A stretch of DNA of 21,437 nucleotides, from NCBI GenBank assembly GCA_023091735.1, contig JALKBU010000895.1:1-21437 (forward strand). Reading direction: 5' to 3'. Shown here in pieces: positions 16,660-21,437 of the stretch. The notes beneath the pieces were generated by a model that ran no database searches, was not told the origin of the DNA, and worked only from the letters and a program-made list of their open reading frames with translations. Made by a program: the position numbers and the translations under genes. The first letter of the stretch is position 1. The number at the start of each line of letters is the position of its first letter. Source of the stretch: Trichomonas tenax. Taxonomy: Eukaryota > Parabasalia > Trichomonadida > Trichomonadidae.

Positions 16660-18624
16660 ATGGATGAAATTGATAAAGAGATTAGAACAAAAATTTTGGC
16701 TTTTGTTTCGTTTCCAACATTCACATATGCAATGACTAAACTCGTCATATGGAATGAAATCACACTTTCAACAGTAATTTCAATATTTCACTTTATCAAC
16801 CTTTTTGTTTGGATAATTTCATTTTCATTCATCACATCCGTACAATACATCATAATAGATTCACGCAACTTCTTTCAAGTATTCATATTACCCAATATTT
16901 TAATTTTTCTTTACGCTTTATTTATTAAAAAAGAAAATGAAACAGTTTTTACAACAAGGCTTTTTCATGGTAACATAAGAATGATGAAAAGAATCAATTA
17001 CCTTCAAAATATCGAAACAATTATTTTCGTAATTTTATCAACATTTGCTGTTGCATTCTTTAAAACAGTATATAAATCTTCAGGTAAAGTATTTAGTACT
17101 GAATTGATTATGATATTGCGTCAAGCCAACATATATAAAGGAAATTATGAAATAATATTTTCATACTTGAAAAATAATTTTTTCACATGTTTCCTTCCTT
17201 CTTTATCTAATATTATATTATGGATTGGCAATCAAGGTAAGTGCTTCAGAATAGTCAAAACAGATATTCGTTTCCGACTTAAAAGCTATCACTTATTAAT
17301 TGCCTATATTATGGAGACATGCAGTATTTTTGCGCAACTATATAAACCAATCCCTGTCTCAGATACAAAATTTTTCGAACTCAATTATGTATTTTCCGAT
17401 CAAAGTCTATTAACATTCCCCGAAAAGAAAAAGAACATAATATATTTCAGCTTGGAGTCGATTGAAAACACGTTTTTCTCGAAAAGTAGAGGTGGAATGT
17501 ATACTCAATCTTACATGCCTAAACTTGAGCAAATCTCAACAAATCTAAATAATGTTCACTTCTCCCACAGAAATAATACAATAGGAGGTGGATTTGTATT
17601 TGATAGAAATAAATTTACCCTCGTTTCAAATTTCGTCATGATGTGTGCAACACAATTCTTAGGTAATAATGGAGGAATAAAAGACCAAGATTTGTGGATG
17701 ACAAATATTAGTTGTCTTGGAGATTTATTAAAGGAAGCTGGATATTCAACTTCGGTTTTATTCGGAACGCCACTTCATGAATGGGATACTGGAGATCTTT
17801 TCGAAAAGCATGGATTTGAATCAATCAGTTCTGGTGAAACTTTACATAGTGATGAGGTTTTTACTCGAGATTTCTATGTTTATAGATATGCAAGAGAAAA
17901 GCTAAAAAAGCTTGCAAAAATGGGAAAACCATTTCTTATGTATATTTTAACACTTGATACGCATGAACCAGGATATTTGTGCTCCTTATGTCCCAACAAA
18001 ACATCAATAATCGAAGCTGTTTTTAACTGTTTCGATAATCAATTCAGTGATTTCATTGAATGGGTACAGAATCAACCATGGGGAAAGGACACTGTTATTG
18101 CAATGGTTGGTGACCATATTTCAAGATTTGGTGGAATTAATTACCTTGCAAATAAGAATAATTATTCCAGAAGAGCATTTAATTTATTCATTAACCCACT
18201 CAGCAAACCAACATCAAAATATTTAAGAAATTTTACACATCTTGATGTTCTTCCAACTGTTTTAGGAGCAGCAGGCGTTAATATTAAAGGAAATAGACTA
18301 GGTTTAGGAACGAATTTGTTCTCAGAGGAAAAAACAATGACAGAGCTTTATGGCTTCCAAAATGTTGAATTTGAAAATGAGAATACAATGAAATTTTATC
18401 GAAGCAAGGTATTAAATCAAACCAATGATTGCATCGATAATGAGCCATGTTTATCTTTCAGAATAACAACGATTAAACCGCAGCCAACGCCAGAACCTGT
18501 TAAACAAGATAAAATTGATTCAAAATTTACATTCATAGATCATCCCGAATTACCAAGAAAATTAAGTATTAATGGAACAAAGAAGTTCACTGGAATCAAT
18601 TCAACTGATGTTAAAATTCCATAA
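16660..18624 (+). CDS. Phosphoglycerol transferase-like membrane enzyme (LtaS/OpgB family)
   Basis: 654 residues. About four or five hydrophobic membrane segments fill the first 230 residues (for example FVWIISFSFITSVQYIII, ILPNILIFLYALFI, IETIIFVILSTFAVAFF). A lumenal or extracellular alkaline-phosphatase-fold domain follows. Visible active-site candidates, by analogy with bacterial LtaS/OpgB: Glu266 in YFSLESIEN, the nucleophile Thr320 in KFTLVSNFVMMCA, His435 in LTLDTHEPGY, and Asp485-His486 in MVGDHISRFGG. Family members transfer phosphoglycerol (or related phospho-groups) from phosphatidylglycerol to a glycan or glycolipid. Here the acceptor could be a surface lipophosphoglycan, which is inference. 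Such bacterial-type genes in trichomonads are usually explained by lateral transfer. The last 40 residues are polar and low-complexity. Stop TAATAAA gives the poly(A) signature. No frameshift or missing key residue. Confidence 0.85.
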   Translation: MDEIDKEIRTKILAFVSFPTFTYAMTKLVIWNEITLSTVISIFHFINLFVWIISFSFITSVQYIIIDSRNFFQVFILPNILIFLYALFIKKENETVFTTRLFHGNIRMMKRINYLQNIETIIFVILSTFAVAFFKTVYKSSGKVFSTELIMILRQANIYKGNYEIIFSYLKNNFFTCFLPSLSNIILWIGNQGKCFRIVKTDIRFRLKSYHLLIAYIMETCSIFAQLYKPIPVSDTKFFELNYVFSDQSLLTFPEKKKNIIYFSLESIENTFFSKSRGGMYTQSYMPKLEQISTNLNNVHFSHRNNTIGGGFVFDRNKFTLVSNFVMMCATQFLGNNGGIKDQDLWMTNISCLGDLLKEAGYSTSVLFGTPLHEWDTGDLFEKHGFESISSGETLHSDEVFTRDFYVYRYAREKLKKLAKMGKPFLMYILTLDTHEPGYLCSLCPNKTSIIEAVFNCFDNQFSDFIEWVQNQPWGKDTVIAMVGDHISRFGGINYLANKNNYSRRAFNLFINPLSKPTSKYLRNFTHLDVLPTVLGAAGVNIKGNRLGLGTNLFSEEKTMTELYGFQNVEFENENTMKFYRSKVLNQTNDCIDNEPCLSFRITTIKPQPTPEPVKQDKIDSKFTFIDHPELPRKLSINGTKKFTGINSTDVKIP

Positions 18625-18747
18625 TAAAGTGTTTGATTTTTTTTACCTAGATTTTTCTAATAGTTATTGAAAATCATTCCATCTATTTTATTGATATTTA
18701 CTACGCACCACCAACAAATTTTCATCATATAATCTTTCTTGTTATAA

Positions 18748-19382
18748 TTCGATAATTCGTTGTTGTTCTGGATCTGCAAGATCAATTGCAGTTCAACGGT
18801 TAAATTAAACACCATTGATACTCAATGCACTAATTATACTAACTTAGACAACTTAACAACTAGATTAGATTGTATATATGTGCAATTATGGTAATATCCA
18901 ATATAATTTTATGAATGGTTCATCACTTGTTTCAAGGAGTATTCCTTCAACTCACTCTGGATACACTTTTACAAGTCTGTATCAATCATACTGTACATTT
19001 AAGAATCTCTCTGGAAGTGTAATTTATTTTCATTATAATCCTGCCGATCCAAATATAGTCATTCAAAAGAATGTTGTGCTTTTAAAAACCATCCTAAAAC
19101 ATCATTATATCGATGTGTCAAAAATGTGACCGCGTCGAATTTTACTTTATTTAATAATGATGTAATGAATGTTATAAACTTTATATTTGTTTATAGTGAA
19201 TATGATAAACAAATTATATGTGGTCGAACAGAAAATTTACAAATTATGGTGCAATAATTATTTTAGATAATACTGAGCTTGAGTGTAAAACAGATTTTCA
19301 GGATTATTATATTATGTCAAGATTAGTTTCCCATGCAACAGAATTAATGTGGGATATTTATAAGCATGTAAAATATATTTAG
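18748..19382 (+). pseudogene. Frameshifted surface-protein-like remnant
   Basis: Protein-like sequence continues across several frames. 18748-18894 gives DTQCTNYTNLDNLTTRLDC. The frame of the ATG at 18878 gives YGNIQYNFMNGSSLVSRS, SYCTFKNLSGSVIYFHYN. After a one-base shift near 19068 it reads KNVTASNFTLFNN...YDKQIICGRTENLQI, and after another shift near 19250 NYGAIIILDNTELECKTDF to a TAG at 19380-19382. Short Asn-, Cys- and Ser-rich strands with GxI and CxFxN patterns resemble the right-handed beta-helix surface proteins (Pmp-like) abundant in trichomonads. That is a resemblance by eye, not a firm assignment. No intact start. Confidence 0.45.
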
Positions 19383-20156
19383 ACTATATAAACATAAATA
19401 ACTACTATTGCTGTTATTGCATTGTCATAAACTATATTGATATGAGTCTTAATTCCAATTACTGGCAATTGCCGGCGGTATAACCTCAAAAGTGACACTC
19501 TAAATTAATCCTTGAATCTCTATGAAGTTCAGGATGGTTTTTTGGTAATTTTTGGGGCGGTCAGGAACAGCCTGGAAGGTTATTTTACATCGATATTGAT
19601 AATAACCGAAGCTAATGCAGGGGGATGCCGACGATTATTTTTAAACGTAAGCTCATTGTAACTTGCTACACCATCATTTTCTGCGGTAGCTCACCTAACA
19701 TAAAATGATGGGCAGTAACTTTGCAGTCATATTACATACACTGCATGCAACAGTTTCACACATCACATTCCACGAATAAGATATCTTCACAAAAAAATTG
19801 GATTGAGCATAAAACTCAATTCAAACCATAGCACTCACATCATCAAATACCAAATGCACAAGTAAATACGAAACAATGTTCTAATAATTATATTTCGAAC
19901 TTTAGATAACATGCATTTACACAGTATGAATACAATGATATTCATTGCTGGCTTGTATTTAGCCAGGATGAGACATTTGTTCGATGTCATACTCCATATT
20001 TAATATCAAAAATTGATAAACGTACACTCATTTTGGCCATAAAGTTCAATTCTCTACCTAACGCGGCACATGCATATATGCTATCAAAAGAAATTATACT
20101 ATTTTGCATCTATTTCTCATATTTAATATGTTGCGATATCTGAATTGCATAAATAT
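19383..20156. other. Gene-free leader region of the hairpin array
   Basis: No coding frame. Contains the compound motif at 19464-19497 and three weaker foldbacks: GGTTATT/AATAACC (19578-19607), a bulged stem around CCATCATTTT (19658-19719), and TTGGATTGAG/CTCAATTCAA (19798-19824). These may be outlying members of the array that starts at 20157. Confidence 0.5.
19464..19497 (+). promoter_or_regulatory. Compound element facing the hairpin array
   Basis: GGCAATTGCCGGCGG at 19464, then AAAAGTGACA at 19488-19497, with the same 24-bp spacing as the pair before the phosphotransferase ATG. No gene follows it; the next ordered structures are the hairpins. Candidate promoter for a non-coding transcript (inference). 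Confidence 0.35.
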
Positions 20157-20242
20157 CATCAAAAATGATCGATTTCTAGCACAAACTCTCAGGAACATCG
20201 AATATCTGGTGAACTTGTGCTATCAATTGATCATTTTTGATG
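20157..20242. ncRNA. Hairpin H1
   Basis: 28-nt arms 20157-20184 and 20215-20242, 25 of 28 paired, 30-nt loop. Begins CATCAAAAATGATC. Paralogue of H3. Confidence 0.55.
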
Positions 20243-20284
20243 TTTTTAATTAATGGCTATCTAAATATCATAGATCGCATTGAT

Positions 20285-20343
20285 TGTCTAGTGCTATGAC
20301 AAACTGATGCACATAAACTATCTGTTCGTCATGACATTCGACA
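20285..20343. ncRNA. Hairpin H2
   Basis: 20-nt arms 20285-20304 and 20324-20343, 15 of 20 Watson-Crick plus two possible G-U pairs, 19-nt loop. Weakest stem. Paralogue of H4 (shared ATGACAAAC and CTATCTGTT). Confidence 0.45.
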
Positions 20344-20491
20344 AAAACTCCGACTAATGCAGGTAGATAAGTGAGCGATTTATATATATTTTATTATTTA
20401 GGGTATATATCAAATGTCTAGGCATTGTAGATGTAATTTTCATGTTTACTTGTCCCTAATGTAAGTAATTTATCTAACATTAATAGATATC

Positions 20492-20575
20492 ATCAAAAAT
20501 GATCAATTTCTAGCAGAAACTCTCCGGAATATTGAATATCTGGAGAATTTGTACCAGAAATTGATCATTTTTGAT
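20492..20575. ncRNA. Hairpin H3
   Basis: 34-nt arms 20492-20525 and 20542-20575, 30 of 34 paired, 16-nt loop. The first 20 positions from the base are perfect. Confidence 0.6.
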
Positions 20576-20611
20576 AATATTGATTAACAGATAATCATAA
20601 ATCGCAAATAT

Positions 20612-20684
20612 CTTTAGTTGTCTAATAATATGACAAACACATGCTCACAAGCTATCTGTTTGTCATGCTATTAGACAGCTAAAG
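20612..20684. ncRNA. Hairpin H4
   Basis: 28-nt arms 20612-20639 and 20657-20684, 25 of 28 paired, 17-nt loop. Confidence 0.6.
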
Positions 20685-20717
20685 CGAGTATTGTAAATCG
20701 ATTAATGAAATTCAAGG

Positions 20718-20788
20718 CATTTTCTACGAGTCTCTGAGGTTGTTAGGGCATCCTATGTTTCAGCAACCTCAGAGACTTGTAGAAAATG
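20718..20788. ncRNA. Hairpin H5
   Basis: 25-nt arms 20718-20742 and 20764-20788, 24 of 25 paired, 21-nt loop. Core GTCTCTGAGGTTG. Confidence 0.6.
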
Positions 20789-20837
20789 TAGATTTGTAAA
20801 AGAGTGTCGAATGAGTTATATCTGGGCGAATTTCGAT

Positions 20838-20910
20838 GGAAACAACAGTCAACAAGCCATTGGATGCAAAGCCATTCTTCGTATCCAATGGCTTGTTGAG
20901 TGTTGTTGCC
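20838..20910. ncRNA. Hairpin H6
   Basis: 28-nt arms 20838-20865 and 20883-20910, 26 of 28 paired, 17-nt loop. Core CAACAAGCCATTGGAT. Confidence 0.6.
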
Positions 20911-20970
20911 TTGATAATGATCTAATTTTGAGAATCTCGAAGATTTAGTTAATTTTATAACGAGAAACAA

Positions 20971-21033
20971 CTAGTTCTTCACTATCTAGAGGGAAATCTT
21001 CGCTGATACCCCTCAAAATCAGTGAAGAACTCG
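20971..21033. ncRNA. Hairpin H7
   Basis: Perfect 11-bp block AGTTCTTCACT (20973-20983 with 21021-21031), then a bulged extension to GAGGG. Direct copies of TTATAACG lie on both sides (near 20955 and 21055), possibly a duplication boundary. Confidence 0.5.
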
Positions 21034-21208
21034 TAGAGAACGCAATTAAAATTGTTATAACGTACAAAACTTTAAAAATCAAACCAAAGCATCAAAATAG
21101 CTACTATATATAAATTAATGCTTAGTTATTGATTTTAAATATCGCCAATATCCATAAATAATTGAATATAGATCCAACATTTTCCCAAAGTATTGGGGAT
21201 CCAAAAAC

Positions 21209-21390
21209 TGGGACTGGGACAAAATAGAACAACGTGCTTTTCTGACATGCAACTTATTTTTGACAAGTAAAGTCAGGATGTCAAAATAAAGGAAAGTGAC
21301 TTGTTTGTGTGGGAAAAAATGGAAAAGTATCAATAGGTTGAAATGGATTGAACTCAATGTTGGAAGCCAAAGAAGACTTCATTATGAGTA
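21209..21390 (+). repeat. Right copy of outer inverted repeat (182 bp)
   Basis: Reverse-complement partner of 1-182, with about 6 substitutions. Contains TGACATGCAA (21243-21252) and TGACAAGTAA (21261-21270) upstream of the ATG at 21357. Similarity starts abruptly at 21209. Its far end cannot be judged because the left copy is cut by the window edge. Confidence 0.92.
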
Positions 21391-21437
21391 GTTGTGGCCT
21401 TATAGTGAAGGATGTTATTTGTGCTATCAGCATCCTG
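21357..21437 (+). CDS. Possible start of an outward-reading gene (partial)
   Basis: ATG at 21357 opens 27 codons to the window end, beginning MLEAKEDFIMSSCGLIV. The first 11 codons are identical to the left-edge frame. The ATG lies 87 bp after TGACAAGTAA. Too short to identify; could be a chance frame. Confidence 0.3.
   Translation, partial: MLEAKEDFIMSSCGLIVKDVICAISIL

Larger units (their letters stand above)
20157..21033. ncRNA. Array of seven imperfect hairpins (candidate small-RNA cluster)
   Basis: Seven non-overlapping foldbacks follow one another in 877 bp, each with a 20-34 bp mostly paired stem and a loop of about 16-30 nt. Spacers are 34-61 bp except one of 148 bp between H2 and H3. 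Arms of different hairpins are unrelated except that H1/H3 and H2/H4 are paralogous, so a two-hairpin unit was duplicated about 330 bp apart. No frame of note crosses the array. The architecture resembles polycistronic pre-miRNA clusters. Trichomonads are reported to encode Argonaute and Dicer-like proteins, so processing is conceivable. Alternatives: decayed foldback elements, or structured RNA of another kind. Transcription and strand are unknown. Confidence 0.55.

Noticed and set aside
20157..21033. CRISPR array
   Set aside because: No constant direct repeat with variable spacers; the sequences are unrelated foldbacks, and the genome is eukaryotic.
20157..21033. tRNA gene cluster
   Set aside because: The stems are single long hairpins without cloverleaf arms or A/B boxes that I can recognise.
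1..21390. One 21-kb Maverick/Polinton bounded by the outer repeats
   Set aside because: No polymerase B, integrase, ATPase, protease or capsid genes lie between the repeats; the interior holds host genes and smaller elements.

Overview
The window looks like nuclear DNA of a parabasalid protist, most likely a trichomonad such as Tritrichomonas or a relative. It is AT-rich and intronless. It carries a DUF3447-type ankyrin protein and a decayed second copy, a eukaryotic ubiquitin-activating enzyme, a Tc1/mariner element, a Mutator-like MITE and many broken surface-protein genes. All four best genes end in a stop followed by or overlapping TAAA, the poly(A) signature known from Trichomonas. I do not see the T. 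vaginalis initiator (TCAYW) just before their ATGs, so a genus other than Trichomonas is somewhat favoured. The species call is inference.

Layout. 1-182 and 21209-21390 are inverted copies of one repeat, each with the start of an outward-reading frame. 428-1592 (-) is a decayed DUF3447/ankyrin gene. 2030-4217 is a rearranged surface-protein locus: two lectin-like domain fragments on the minus strand, back to back with a membrane-anchor and tail fragment on the plus strand. A third domain fragment lies at 10628-11290. 4218-5666 is non-coding with one long hairpin. A 171-bp repeat in inverted orientation (5667-5837, 10409-10579) brackets two intact minus-strand genes: a small helical protein (9007-9396) and ubiquitin E1 (5893-8889). 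11747-12401 is a 655-bp MULE-type MITE with a 9-bp target duplication. 12563-14941 is an intact 792-residue ankyrin protein. 14969-16018 is a dead mariner. 16660-18624 is an intact phosphoglycerol-transferase-like (LtaS/OpgB) membrane enzyme. 18748-19382 is a frameshifted surface-protein-like remnant. 19383-21208 has no gene but holds a run of imperfect hairpins.

How it fits together. E1 is a housekeeping enzyme in the cytosol and nucleus. The ankyrin protein is a binding scaffold. The phosphotransferase probably decorates a surface or lumenal glycolipid. The rest is typical accessory trichomonad sequence: gene fragments and transposon relics.

Most unusual is 20157-21033: seven separate imperfect hairpins in under 900 bp, each with a 20-34 bp stem and a loop of about 16-30 nt, shaped like a cluster of pre-miRNAs. 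Two of them (H1, H2) were duplicated as a pair (H3, H4). A compound motif with the same internal spacing as the element just before the phosphotransferase ATG lies about 660 bp upstream of the array and points into it. A small-RNA locus is an inference from folding alone; no expression evidence is visible here.
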